64,000 nt of DNA from Pegoplata infirma (taxonomy: Eukaryota > Arthropoda > Insecta > Diptera > Anthomyiidae), in assembly GCA_963921195.1 (NCBI GenBank), contig OY992538.1, positions 235,469,462 through 235,533,461 of the forward strand. Direction: 5' to 3'. This document shows, one piece after another, positions 11,301-23,557 of this stretch (positions are counted from its first letter, which is position 1; each line of letters starts with the position of its first letter). The notes under the pieces were generated by a model. It was not told where the DNA came from and did not search any database. It was given only the letters and a program-made list of their open reading frames with translations. Both the position numbers and the translations under genes were made by a program.

Positions 11301-12448
11301 TAAGTCATTAGTTCCCGTTGCTAAATTTTTAGTATTGAATAACCACGTTTTTTTTTTGAGTGTAGTTATAAGGATGCCAGCTAAATTTTTTTTATTAGCT
11401 TTTTATTTTCAAATATTTCTTCCCTAAAATTCTCTTTTTTGTCTTATAAATTTCCATCAACACTTTGTTAACCCTGAAAATAAACTTAAACTCCGCTTAA
11501 TACACGCACACAGATGTTTTATATCATCCTCGCAAGCACTTTTACTGCGACTTATATACACAAACAGCTACTATTCACTCAATAAGTTAGCAACTTCATT
11601 AAATCAATACAAAAACAAAAACACACACATACACCGATATATACACGCATACAAGTATAAGTATTTAACTCCAACCACTCTATTGTCACCATCATCAACA
11701 ATTTTTATCATTATTATCACAAGTAGTCTTTATATTGTCGTTGGTGCTGTTGTTCGCGTGTTGTTGTTGATGTTGCTACTGTGTTGTAGCAGGGTCATTA
11801 AGTGGATTAAGTACTACCATCAATAGCATATGTTACCATTATACTTACACACACACACACATTCATATACATTCCTTATACAACTCTCACACTGTCTTAC
11901 TCGGGTTTCCCTCTACGTATATATTTCAATGAGTTTCATAATATTGAAAGACAAGCTATAAAATCATAAAAAAAAATCGAAGAAACAACCAACAAAAAAC
12001 TTGTCGTCTTATTGAAACAAGTTCATTTGTTTTCGTTATTTCATAGATGTTTTTTTTTTTTTATTTTATATATTTATTATTTTTTTTTATGTTTTATACA
12101 CAACTCATGTTTTTGAACTTTTCATTTCCCTTTATTTTTTTTTGTGATGTTTTTGAAAAATAATTTAAAATTTCCGACATATAGACAGACAGACGGACAG
12201 ACAGACAGATTTTGTTCATCTAAGCTTAACATCGCATAAGTACAGTATGGAGTATAACTAATATTTGCTTAAAAGTTGTATTACTGCTTTATCATCCTTC
12301 ATTATAGTTATTTAAAGAAAAGTTAAAGGATAACCAGGAAATAGTCTCCATCCACTTAGCAGTAATGTAGAATATGTATTAATATTTTAGTTTGATCATT
12401 AACGATTTGTCATAAAAAAAACTTTGCTACTTGTAGCATAGGGTTTTT
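11301..12448. other. AT-rich DNA with CA, GTT and ACAG simple repeats
   Basis: Looks like ordinary fly non-coding DNA, with CA-rich tracts (near 11625 and 11848), GTT runs (near 11765) and an (ACAG)n run at 12183-12211 that may be a relic of the mini-me (GTCY)n block. No gene supported. Confidence 0.5.
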
Positions 12449-12650
12449 ATATTTGCTAAATAATCTTGACAATGGAATCTGACAAATTCCGAAACACTTG
12501 TCGATTAAGTCTGGCAAAAATGACCAACATAAATAAATTTAAAACAGAAAATTATAATTTTTGAAAATTATTCTATGAGAATATCATAGTTTTAATTAGT
12601 AAAGGAAATAATGACCTCGAGCTAGAATAAACCTACTCAAAATATAGCTT
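12449..12650 (+). mobile_element. Foldback family C, single arm
   Basis: Same arm as at 10731: GACAATGGAATCTGACAAAT, GTCGATTAAGTCTGGC, TATTCTATGAGAATATCAT, AATAATGACCTCGAGCTAGA. It begins with the TTTGCTAAATAATC loop sequence and has no opposite arm. Confidence 0.75.
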
Positions 12651-12998
12651 CCTTAATTTGTATGATAATTTTTAATTTTATTGATTTATGCCGTTTCTTA
12701 TTTATTTTTTTTTTGTTTTGTTCGTAATTGTTCTGATTTTCATAGATTTTTTTTCTGAACTTTTCTCAGAAGGTTTGACAAAAATGAGAAAACATAACTG
12801 TTGAAAATAAGTTGAAAAGTTTGACCAAACAATAAAATCTAGGTAACGTAAATATGATTCCCATTTTCACTTTTCATTCAAAGTTAAATCAAATACAGTT
12901 TTTTTACAGTTTCCTACATTTTTAATTTGTTTGAACTTAACTTAATTTTTTAGAGTTTTTCAGTTTTTTTTTATTGATTTCAATTTTTATTAAGTTAT

Positions 12999-14088
12999 TA
13001 TACCTTCCACTCTAGTGATAGAGGGTATAGAGTTAAAACACCTCAATTCAACCGAAAAAAGTAGAATTTTTGACCTTACCCCTTTAGAATTTGATGAAAC
13101 TTGGAATATTGTTGGGCCCTTACAAAAAAATCATAGTGCCAAAATTTTGGACTTCTGGTACTTTTTCTTCCCGAGATATGGGGTCTTGAAAATTGGCAAA
13201 ATCGTATATATATGACAAAAGTGTTCTGAGATAAATAAACATAACTCGAAAAGTAATTACAATACACGTCTCAGCCAGGTTGCAAATAATAGGTAATAAG
13301 ACAGCCTTTAAAATGGCATTCCCCAAGATCTTTTTTGAAAAAGGTCAAAGGTCATTGGTTTTAACCTTAATTTTTGGAGAGCTATATCTCAAAAAACGAT
13401 ATTTTTAAAATTTTGGAAAAAATATATGTGATTAAGAATCATCTATACTACTTAAGTTTAAATTTTCAGGATGGAGACTTCATTGGAACTTTTTATATTA
13501 ATAGAAACGTTGTGACAGGAAAGAAAAAGCGGTGTAATTTCCCTTAGAAAAAAAATATTTTTTTTTTGTCTTTGAAATTCTGGTACCAAAATTTAATTTT
13601 CTGAATGTTTTTGACGTGCTGAGTCCAAATATGACCTTTGAACTGGCCTATCGCTATTAGTTTTCGAGATATCTGCACATAAATATGTGAAATTTGCTAA
13701 AATGCTATTGCTGTGTTATTTTTGACAATTTAGGTGCATATATCTTGAAAAGTAATAGCGATAGGCCAGTTCAAAGGTCATATTTGGACTCAGCACGTCA
13801 AAAACATTCAGAAAAATGAACTTTGGTAGCAGAATTTCAAAGACAAAAAAATAAAAATTTGTTCTAAGGGAAATTACACCGCTTTTTCTTTCCTGTCACA
13901 ACGTTCTATTAATATAAAAAGTTCCAATGAAGTCTCCATCCCAGAAACAAAAAAAAAAATTAGTAAATTAATTTTTTTTTACAAAAATGACAAAAAAAAG
14001 TTTTTTACACAAAATAAAATATTTCTAATAAAAATTGATAATTTTTTTTACATTAAAAAATGTACTTTCCTTTAAAAAGGGCATTGTG
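12999..14088 (+). mobile_element. Degraded mini-me element interrupted by a hairpin element
   Basis: The 5' hairpin is recognisable (TATACCTTCCACTCTAGTGA then GAGGGTATA, 12999-13030). A 3' part resumes at about 13944 (AATTAGTAAATTAA, ACAAAATAAAATATTTCTAA, AAAAAGGGCATTGTG) and stops short of the usual 3' terminus. The core and (GTCY)n block are absent. The intervening DNA includes the inverted repeat at 13469-13941 and unassigned sequence. Confidence 0.6.
13469..13941. repeat. Inverted repeat, about 210-bp arms
   Basis: Left arm (13469-13678) and right arm (13733-13941) are near-perfect reverse complements: GATGGAGACTTCATTGGAAC at the outside, GGCCTATCGCTATTA near the inside. The loop is about 54 bp. 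Probably a long-TIR MITE; a target-site duplication could not be assigned. Confidence 0.8.
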
Positions 14089-14204
14089 ATTATGATTATA
14101 ATTTTAGAACTTTTTTTCTCAATTTCTATGAGTTCTTTTTTTAAAGTTTTTTTTGATTTTTTTTGATTTTTTTTGAGTTCATGAAGACTTTTCTGGTGTT
14201 CCCA

Positions 14205-14345
14205 GCATCTTCCTGAAATAATGCTCATAGAAGCCTGAAAATTGGAATGTGGAATCCTCCAGTAAAAAAAAAATCTGGAAAAGTACCTTTTGGAAATTCC
14301 GTTTCAAAGGCTAAAAAAATGTGTAAAAACGTGTACTTTTGGTAT
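14205..14345 (+). repeat. Isolated unit of the ~125-bp tandem family V
   Basis: Shares CCTGAAATAATG, GGAATGTGGAATCCT, AGTACCTTTTGGAAATTCCG and GTGTACTTTTGGTA with the array at 16590-18140. Separated from it by about 2.2 kb of other DNA. Confidence 0.6.
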
Positions 14346-15544
14346 ATGAGGAGTTCCGGCTAAGACTTAAATTTTGAGGTAAAAAAGATTTGATTTTTGT
14401 TTTGATGGCACATCGATGAAAGTTGGCATAAATATTAGAAGCTATTTAAGAATAAGAAATTCGTTCGCGTCAATTAAATCGCGCAGGGGGGTCAAAAGTT
14501 ATGGCGGTTTTAAGATTTAGCGGTTTTAAAAAATCTTAAAAATATTTTAAATATTTTTTTTCTACACATTTGTTGCATGCGTTATTAAAACATGCCAGGA
14601 TATATCATTTCTTCTAAAATATATGATATAAATTTAACCCTTTAATGACCAAACGATTAAAAAAAAAATACCTAAGTACCTAAAATCGCGATTCATTCGC
14701 GGTAAAAGAAAAGTTTCACAATTTTTTATAACATATTTAGGCAATGCGCGTTGGTATTACTGAAAAAAAAAAATCACGGAAAATCGTATCATGAAACCAG
14801 TGTTTAAAAAAATCGGTGATGCTTTTTTATAACAAGAAAATTTAATATGGTCCAAAAAATCTATAATCATCAAAATTTTTTAACCCGCCTCTGATTTTAT
14901 GATGACACATCAAGTGGGCTTTCATTTAAAAAAAATTTCATCCGATTTCGTGTAAAGCCTTGGATGTGCCAGATCAAAACAGGTTTAGATAAAATCATCG
15001 CGCTTTCCGCTCAGAATGGCTTAAAGTAAAAAGTCAAAAAGCAAATCAGTTCTACTCGTTAAGGCACGTCTTTTGGTGTATTAAAATGAACATGATGCAT
15101 TAATTGCTACTAAAAAAAATTGGAAACAGATTTGCAAATTTCGCACAATTTTCAAAAATGCCATAAAATTTTTGCAATTTATTTTTTATAAACCCGCCAG
15201 TGATTTTTTTATGTAAACTCCTAAAAAACTCGGTTTACGCAAGAGTCCACCAAATTTCGAATGAAACCGCGAATGTGCCTCGCGAAAAACTGGTATTTTA
15301 AAAAAATTACGTTTTTTCTTTCGAAATTTGATCTGCTGAAACTCCTTAACTATTCGTGGCACATTAACGGGATTAATTCCAAAATGTTCAGAATTACAAC
15401 AGCTACCAACTCTAGTTCAACTTTTTTCATTTTATAGAAGGGGCCGAAATCCCTGATCAAAAAACCTCCAAAATTTTAAAACTCTTAATTTTTGGTTTCA
15501 AAACTAAACCGTCTTATAACTTCTTACCAAGCTATGAAGCATCT
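14346..15544. other. Unassigned DNA between tandem units
   Basis: Slightly less AT-rich than its surroundings, with no long open frame. Contains repeated statements such as AACCCGCC (14883, 15192) and CCTTGGATGTGCC / GAATGTGCCTCG, suggesting an old internal duplication. I recognise no gene. Confidence 0.4.
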
Positions 15545-16275
15545 CCCAGCAAAACTTTGGTAATGGGTAGTGATTATATAACACATTACCAGGTAATGTA
15601 TATACCTTATTTGTAGCATTATTTTAGGATGTCTTACTAAACATTTGTTCCACAACGTATTATTTTAAAGTAAAAAATAATGCATTACTAATAATTTGCT
15701 ACGTAATGCATGATTATTGGAAAAATGTATTTCATATTTATTATTTCTAAACATTATATCATGGATGATTTATATTTGGTTACATTATGTATTATTTGAA
15801 AGTTTGAAATAATGCATTATTTATAATTAAATGCATAATGCATTACAATAACATAAAAAATAATTATTTAATAAAAAATGCATAAGTTTAAACTAGAGAT
15901 GGGCTCCGACAAGAAATTTCTAACGACACACACTCACTAGCATATTATATCTACTTACACTCACTTACAATCACGTGAGTAAATTTAATACAAAATTACT
16001 TTTTCACTACTCGTAACACCTTATATATTACGTTCTGGTATGCTATATTATATACCTTACTCGTAACCTATAAAATATCATATATTTTACACCTTACTGG
16101 TATTCTTTGTTATAAATTTATGACTTATTTTATACCTTACTGGTATTCTATGTGATAATGTGGATGCATTACTTTGAGTCTCATCGCCTGTTAAAATCAT
16201 CAATGCTGCAATGTATAAAATAAGAGATCATATACCTTATTTTATACCTTATTTGGTAATCTAAGTTTTGCTGGG
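15545..16275. mobile_element. TIR element, family R (copy 1)
   Basis: Ends CCCAGCAAAACTTTGG and ACTTAGATTACC-type complement (right end TTTTGCTGGG) are inverted repeats. The interior is dense in GGTAATG, TATACCTTA and CATTATTT statements. A related copy with clear TA duplications lies at 37885-38577. Here the flanks (ATCT / CTAT) do not give a TA duplication, so the exact boundary is less certain. Confidence 0.65.
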
Positions 16276-16589
16276 CTATCAAGCCAACATTTAAATAATC
16301 TCTTATATGTACTGACTTTGTGTTATGCCGGAAAAGATTGAAATATAAGGAGAACTTAAAAAAAAAGAGAAAGAAGGTAAAAACTATGGATTATTTCAAG
16401 CCATTTTTATCGATTTTTCAACTTAAATCCTCTGTAACTTTTACGGATAAAGTGGGGTAATCCTTAAACATTGCTTAGTGATGGTTCAAGGTCTTGTTTA
16501 CACAACTGCATTTACAGTTTTTCTAAATTCCAAAAACTGCCGGTTTTTTTAAACATTTATTTCAGTTTCACTGAGTTGAAATTTAAAAA

Positions 16590-18140
16590 AGATTTCATGA
16601 TATATATCCTGAAATAATGACTCTACCCGCTTAAAATTTGGAAAATAAGAACCTAGAAAAAGTACTGTTTAGAAATTTCGTTTCTTAGGGGGTAAAAGGG
16701 GTACAAGTTTACTTTTGGTACTTTTTATATGTGCTGAAATATTGGTCCCAGAAAAAAAAAAAAAAAATGTAGAAAAAATACTTTTTGGAAGTTCCGGTTC
16801 TTAGGGGTGTAAAAGGGGTGTAAAAGGGGTAAAAAATGCACTTCTGGTACTTTTTATAAATCCTGAAATAAAGGTTCTAATATTTAGAAGTATGGAATGT
16901 ACATACAAACATTCGGTAAAGGTACTTTTTGAAAATTTTGTTTCTAAGGCGGGAAAAAGAGGGGAAAAAGTGTACTTTTAATATTTTCTGAAATAAGGAT
17001 CATAGACACTTGAAAATGGGAATGTAGGATCCTTCGGTAAAAAGAAAAAAACTTTCTGGAAAAAGTACTTTTTCAAAAACGGGATAAAAAAAATATTGTT
17101 TTGTTACTTTTTACAATTCCTGAAAAACTGGTCCCACAAATTTGAAATTTGCAACATAGGGTCCTTCTGTAAAAAACCTTCTAAAAAAATACTTTTTGAA
17201 AATTCGATGTAGAAGCGGTAAAAGTGTACTTAAGGTACTTTTTATATATCCTAAAAAAAAGGCTCTAAAAATGTAAAATTTTAAATATAGGAACCTTCGG
17301 CAAAAAAAAACATTCTTTTAAATTTAATGAAATATGATCATAGACACTTAAAAATTAGAATGTAAGATCCTTCGATGAAAAAAACATTCTAAAAAGTACT
17401 TTTTTAAAAAAACATTTTTTAGCGGAATTAAAAATTTTGCGTTTGGTACTTTTAGTATTTCCTGAAATAATGATCCTACATCAAAATTTTGAATGTAAAA
17501 TACTTCGGCAAAAAAACGTTCTAAAGAAAGTTTTTTTTTTGAAATTTTGTTTCAAAATGGGTAAAAAAGAGTACTATTTTCTAAAAAAATAGTCATGGAA
17601 ATTGAAATTTTGATTGTAGGAAAATGTTGTGAAATAAGGTACATTTTGGAAATTCCGTTTTTAACAAGAGTAATAAAGCTTACTTTTTGCTACTTTTTTT
17701 AGTTCCTAAAAAAAAATCATAAAAGCTTGAAATTTGTTATGTAGGATCCTTCGGTAAAAAGCATTTTTTGGAAATTCCATTTCAAAAAGGGTAAAAAAGT
17801 GTACTTTTGGTACTTTTTATTTTCCCTGAAGTAATGGTTCTCGAAGCTTGAAATTTAGAATGTAAAAACATTCGGCCTAAAAGGGGTAAAAAAGTGTACT
17901 TTTGGTACTTTTTATATAGCCTGAAATAATTATCCTAGACACTTTTATTAAAATGTAGAATTCTTCTGTAAAAAAACGTTCTGAAAAAAGTATTTTTGTG
18001 GAACTTTCATTTCTAAGGGTAGCAAAAGGGGAGAACAAATTTAAATTTGGTACTTTTTATATTTCCTGAAATAGTGGTTCTAGAAACTTGATATTTTTAT
18101 TCTAGGATCATCCAGCGAAAAACGGGTTTTGAAAAATATA
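16590..18140 (+). repeat. Decayed tandem array V, about 12 units near 125 bp
   Basis: Unit landmarks CCTGAAATAA (16609, 16863, 17461, 17921, 18064 and worn versions between) recur about every 120-135 bp. They are followed by GAATGTAGGATCCTTCGG-like, AGTACTTTTTGGAAATT-like and GTGTACTTTTGGTACTTTTT segments. Divergence between units is high, so this is an old array. No coding potential. Confidence 0.75.
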
Positions 18141-19040
18141 ATTCTGTGGATGAAGTAGGGGGAAAGAGGGAAAATGATTATTTTTAAAACTATTGAACTA
18201 AAAACCAAAGAATCTCAAAATTTGATATGTAGGAAGAAAACCTTTTGAAAGGTTAATGTAGGGTAAAAAATTTATAAAATAGTTATATGTACGTTTAAGA
18301 TATAGACTTTAGAATTTAAAATGAAACTGGGAACGAAATGGAATGGAGCAGGGAATGATAAGTAATGATATTTTTTTCTCAAATTTTTTGTAGTACTATT
18401 TTTTTTTTTTTTTTATTTTTATTAAAATTTTCTTTTTTATTGAAATTTTTGCTTACCAAAATATTATCAACTCGATTTCATTGGTTTAAAACTTTATCTG
18501 TAAAAACTCCTTCATAATATCTCTTTAATGAGTAACAATGTGTGTATTTATATTCTAAGAGCATATTCAGCTTCTTGTTGTCTTTTAACTTTATTTTTAT
18601 AGTAGTATATATTTTTATTTTTTATTTTGTTGCTATTTTACTATACAACTCATATTATATTTTGATATCGTGTTATTGACATCAACAAATGAGTTTAAAT
18701 AAATAACTTGCAGCTCAATGAATTGAAAATTTATTTCTTTATTAAAAGAAATTTCTCTCACTAGCAGAAACTATAAACATACATAGCAAAAATTTGCTAC
18801 GAGTGCTACACCACTGTTTCTTTGTTTACTATCACTACCATCAACCAATTTTGCTGCATGTTCAAAAATTTATATATTTTTTGCACAATGATTCCAGAAA
18901 TTACTTAAAAAAAAATAGATATGGGGCATTTTAGGGCAACTGTTCGTGTGTTAAAGAGTTATGTTTTTTCAAAATTCAAAAAAAGCTTTTACAAGCTTTA
19001 ATTTATGTTTTTCATTACGAAATTTCTCTAGGGATCTTAT
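18141..19040. other. AT-rich DNA without recognised features
   Basis: Poly-T and AT-rich sequence; nothing recognised. GATATGGGGCATTTTAGGG near 18918 resembles an FB-family end but has no partner. Confidence 0.5.
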
Positions 19041-19176
19041 GGTCGAACTAGAATCAAATTACGTTGCGTTCGACGTAAACAAAAAAACGAAAACAAACAC
19101 ATTCAATTTAAGTTGTAAGTCCGTTTGATTTAAGTTCGAGGCGACATTATTTGATTCTGGTTGGACGCTTAAGTGT
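19041..19176. repeat. Small imperfect hairpin (MITE-like), about 136 bp
   Basis: GTCGAACTAGAATCAAATTA...GTTCGACG on the left pairs with TTCGAGGCGAC...TTTGATTCTGGTTGGAC on the right. A 45-bp imperfect stem in an otherwise simple stretch suggests a decayed inverted-repeat element. Confidence 0.5.
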
Positions 19177-20946
19177 GGATTCGTAGGCGATCGTATATTT
19201 TATAAGTTAATGTTGAACTCCTCATATACACAATGTATCATCTTCATTTGTTGTTCTGTATTTGGGGGGGTTGAGATAAATAATAAAGAGATACAATATT
19301 TCAGTTTATTTTTGAGCCAAGTTAAATATGTATGTTTGCTGGTATACATGTATAGTATGTGTATTGGTGTTTTCATTTCATTTTACAATTTGCTGTTCTG
19401 TTCTGTACAGTTCAGTTTTGTGTGTTGTACAAATTCTGTTCATTTTTGTGAAAAATTAAAACATCCGTTTTCATTTAAAAAATTTATTACAATTCATTTT
19501 TATCCATTATTGTTTTGTTGTGGTTATTTCATTTTCTGTCTATTTTTTTTTTCTTCCACTTCTTTGTATGTAAAAAGTGAAATGGAAAGTTGTTGCTTCG
19601 TTTAAGCTGGACAGTGGGTTAAAAAATATTTTCTTGACAATTGACATTAAAAGAAAAACTCTACTTCCGTTTTTAAATGAATTGGCGACAATGTCAGTTA
19701 TGGTAAAATAAAAGGATATTGAAAAATTATTTATATTATTTTACATTATTATCTTTTGTGTGTAATATGCATATGGAGCTTTTCATTTCAAACGTAACAC
19801 GAAAAAAAAAAGTTTTTGGATTGAAGTCAAACTTACATGGACTTCATGTTATGGAACTGACAAATCGTGGAACAAAAGTTTTGGTTTTTCGGACATTTTT
19901 ATATTTTTTTTAAATTTTAAATGAATGTTCATTAAATTCTCTAAAATGTCAAATTTTCAAAAAGCTGTTATTTTAATTTTTCAAGAAAAATTACTTTGAA
20001 CTTTAAAGTATCTTAAAATATGATAAAATTAAGCAATTTTTGCAGTAAAATTTTTCTTTATAATTTCCTCTAATTTATAATAGTATTCCCATTTTAACGA
20101 TTTTCGAAAGCTTTTAATGAAAAATATTTCAGAAAATTATATCAAAGCATAAAACTTTATAAAAAGCTTTTCTAATAAAAACATAACTGGTAAAATTTCA
20201 AGTAAAAAATATTTCCTGTTACTATAATCCGATTTTCAACCGATAATTTCAAACAAAGCAATTTTCTGTTCAACTTGTTTCTATTTTTTTTTCGCGATAA
20301 TGCATTATTAAATTATATTTTTTAAATACCTCCCAATGATTTTTAAAATTTCATCATTGTTGTAAACTTTACCATTAGCAGAACAATTTCAAATTGCGAA
20401 GGGCACTACTAAGCTAAGCAAAAAGTTTTCAAAAAAACCTTTTTAGAATATAAAATGTTTAAATAAAACATTACTATTAACAAAATTAATTTTGTAAATT
20501 TTTAATCGCAATGCTTTAACAACAACCTTTCAAAATATTCTGTTTTCATTTTTAACATTGTCCATTTTTTATTTAAATGAAACATTATACGAAAAAGCTT
20601 TTTTGAGATTCAACACTATTTTTTTAAGCTTAAGTCAAGAAAACTATTTCTTCTAAATTATGTATATAATTCTGTCTTTAATATCTACTTGTCACCATTG
20701 AACGATTTTATTAACAAAAAGCTTTTATTAAAAAAAAGATTTTTATTAAAAATAGCTTTTTAAGAATTTACCTACTTAATCATGTTAAATAAAGTATGAC
20801 ATGCCAGTTTACACAATGAATTTTGTCTTTTCTAGTGACAAAGCTTTTACGGAGTTCAACATCATTTACTAAAGCTTTCAAAATGAAAATTTTATTTTTA
20901 TATAATATAACTCTAAACATTATTGTACTCACTTTGTTATCATTAA
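19177..20946. other. AT-rich DNA; long but unconvincing open frame
   Basis: A 131-codon frame (19210-19605) is Phe/Cys/Ser-rich, driven by TTT and TGT content, without a recognisable domain or codon bias, so I do not call it a gene. From about 20100 the stretch becomes rich in AAAGCTTTT. Confidence 0.5.
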
Positions 20947-21075
20947 GGCTGTGATTTTCACGTACTAAAAAATCGAAAATATGCACTAAAAAATCATAAA
21001 TATACGCTGAAAGCATAAAATATGTGCAAAAATATCGTTTCATACGAAAAAATTAAAAAATTAATAAAAAATATA
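20947..21075. mobile_element. Fragment of the hAT1 family end
   Basis: GTGATTTTCACGTACTAAAA followed by ATATGCACTAAAAAATC and CATAAAATATGTGCAAA parallels the left end of hAT1 (4685 onward). The opposite end is not visible. Confidence 0.5.
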
Positions 21076-21900
21076 TCGACACTGTGCTCGAAAAAAAACA
21101 AATTTCTGCCATTTTTATTATTGATTTGGAAAAGCTTTTGTATTAAAATGCTTAATTTATTTCCTTATAGTTTTATCTGTTATTGTTATATAGTAGAAAA
21201 AAGGAAACAGCTTTTAATAATTTAAAACCGCTAAATGGAAAGCTTTTTTAGTGAAAAGCTTGAGAATCGTCACAAAACTTTCTGAAATAGTTTAAAGTTG
21301 GAAAAGCTTTTTTATTGAAAAGCTGGAGACTTGTCACAAAACTTTCTGAAATAGTTTTTACTAAAAAGCTTTACATTTTTAAAGTTTGACCACATTATAA
21401 GTGCTATTCTCAAAGTTACTGTCTTCTTAATAATCACAACATTTAGCAAAATGATTTGTAATCAAACAAAATATTTAATTTTTTTTAATTAGCCCAACAA
21501 AAGAAAAAACTCAAAATATGCGTAAAATGCAGGTGTTAAAAGGCAAACAAAGTTGTTTACCTCCAATTATATCGCCTTGAACATTAAAGTTGGGAGGTAA
21601 CCACTTACTCATATTTGGCGTTTTTGCTGGGAGTTTTCAAAAAGAAGCTGTTTTTGCTTGATTTTTAATTTGTTTATGCAATTTTGATTATTAAAAGCTG
21701 TTAAACTAAAAAGCTTTTATAAAAAAGCTTTTTTAAATAAAAAGCTTCTTACGAAGGTTTGCAGGTTTTCTACTAAATGTTCGACTAAATTTTCTACTAA
21801 ATGTTTTTTTAAACATATAGGATTTGTTATTATGAAAGTTTTCTTTGAAAAAGCTTATATTAAGTTAACCAGCACGCGGAAAAGCTTTTGTATTTTAATT
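21076..21900. repeat. AAGCTTTT-rich degenerate repeats
   Basis: AAAAGCTTTT-type palindromes recur many times between about 20100 and 21900. A tandem pair of roughly 65-bp units lies at 21238-21360, marked by the repeated phrase TCACAAAACTTTCTGAAATA. A related stretch recurs at 24120-24280 (TTACAAAACTATTTAAA, ACTGTCTTCTTAAT). Confidence 0.6.
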
Positions 21901-22004
21901 TTTATGCCCTCCACTTATTGTTAGTGGTAGAGGGAATATATAAGTTTTTCATCCCGTTTGTAACTCATCGAAATAACGGTCTAACACCCCATAAAGTATA
22001 TATA

Positions 22005-23557
22005 TTAGGGCGGGTCGATTTGTATGGATCGAAAAAAACTGAAAAATCGTATAGCAAAAACAAAATCTACAAGAAATTCTAAGAAACTTTTCCAAAGAAA
22101 CCATTGGTCTAAATTCAAATCCTGTACCGCGCCTAACGACATGAAAATCCGTCCGTCCGTCTGTCTTTCTGTCTGTGTGAAACACGCTAACTTTCAAATG
22201 TTAGCAGAAGAATGAATAATATATACGGCAAGCTGCTGAAGTGTTGCGTATATATTTGTTATACTTCCAGTCAGATTAATACTAAATTTTAACGAAATCT
22301 GTCCAGTGGTTCATAAGTTATTAGCAAAATGGGGAATTTCAGATGGGTTTTAACCCGAACTCCCGTGTTGTAAAAAACGCTAAACACGCAACACGCTTTA
22401 AAAAGGAAATGTAAGCTAAAAAAAAAAAATATTTTAGAAACTATTTTTGTCACTCAAAAAACTAAAAAACAAAAATATTACACTCAAAAAAAAAATTACA
22501 CTCAAAAAAATTTACACTCGAAAATATTTTTTTTACAAAAATGATTAAGCAAAATTTTTACTCAAAATAAATCAAATACTGATGTAAAAAAATAATTAGT
22601 TATCAAAAATTTTTATCGAACACAGCTTTTTTCCTCTCCGATATGCAACTCTCCAATTTCCTCCCACAAAAGTATCTGTGTTTTTTTTTTTGACGAAATA
22701 TCATTATGATCCCCAATTACATACTTTTATTTACTAAGAAAAATCCACTGCACCAGCTTCACTTTGTAATTAGAATACAAAGGCTTTGGAGGGAATCGAA
22801 CCCACAACCCCTGCACTTACTTTCAGAGTATCACGCTACATGTTAATATACTGCAGCCCAATATAAAATAAATAAAGGAGTAAAATTATCATGGATTAAC
22901 GATAACAGCAGCGATTAATTGTTAAAATTTCTTATTATAATTCTTCGTCTGTGGCGTTTTCATTACAAATCAATCTAATTATTTATTTCTCTATTTCAGG
23001 GATTATGTCTAATATACTTGCCGGTCATAATCCCAAAAATTGTTCAAATTATATCCAGCGGCAATTGGTAAAACATTCCCGCTGGATATGTTATTGCAGC
23101 ATATCGGTATATAAAACTATGTTTTCTTTACATCTGAGGTGTAGGGTATGTTCAGCAACTTTGTAGAAAATATTATGGCAAATATTTTTGTGAAACATAT
23201 TAACCCTCTAACTTCCTCTCATAACGGTATTTTTTGGCTTTATTCTAACAAATTGCAAAAAACACCCCGAAGGAGGGAAGGGTGGGGATGAAATTTTCTA
23301 CAAAAATGTTGCCAATGAAATTTTACTATATACGTCAGAGCACACCAAAGCTAAAAAATTAACACAAACACCAAAAAAGAGTCAAGTTCTATGTTTTGCT
23401 TATGAAAACTAGGATGGACGGACAAATCTTCATGCCGTTAGGCGCGGTATAGGGTTTGATTTTAGAAACATGGTTTCTTTGGGAAATGTTATTAGAATTT
23501 CTTGTAGATTATGTTTTTGCTATACGATTTTTGACAAAAAAAATCGACCCGCCCTAA
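22005..23557. mobile_element. TIR element F (TTAGGGCGGGTCGATTT ends)
   Basis: TIRs of about 155 bp: left 22005-22160, right about 23405-23557. They begin TTAGGGCGGGTCGATTT and end in GTCCGTCC-containing sequence. The flanks are TATATA on both sides, so TA or a longer duplication is possible. The interior holds sequence like the second half of mini-me (GAAACACGCTAACTTTC, CTGTCCAGTGGTTCA) and a tRNA-derived SINE on the minus strand. There is a short perfect-stem hairpin at 23054-23092 (ATCCAGCGG / CCGCTGGAT). No transposase recognised. Confidence 0.65.
22681..22866 (-). mobile_element. tRNA-derived SINE candidate
   Basis: Read on the minus strand, a tRNA-like head near 22866 (GTAGCGTGATACTCTGAAAG) is followed by an exact RNA polymerase III B-box, GGGTTCGATTCCC (complement of 22792-22804). 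A unique body follows, ending in a poly-A run (complement of 22681-22691). Head, B-box, body and A-tail in this order are the SINE plan. The A-box is weak, and no target-site duplication was found. Confidence 0.65.

Noticed and set aside
14346..15544. Degenerate coding region because GC content is a little higher
   Set aside because: All frames are broken by frequent stops and no protein family is recognisable.
15894..15925. Left end of a further hAT element (CTAGAGATGGGCTCCGAC)
   Set aside because: The start looks hAT-like, but no matching right end or 8-bp duplication could be found inside element R1.
18918..18945. Start of another long inverted-repeat (FB) element
   Set aside because: Only about 12 bases (ATATGGGGCATT) match, and no opposite end was found downstream.
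19210..19605. 131-codon frame with hydrophobic stretches
   Set aside because: Hydrophobicity follows from TTT/TGT-rich DNA. No homology recognised, no codon bias, and neighbouring DNA looks the same.
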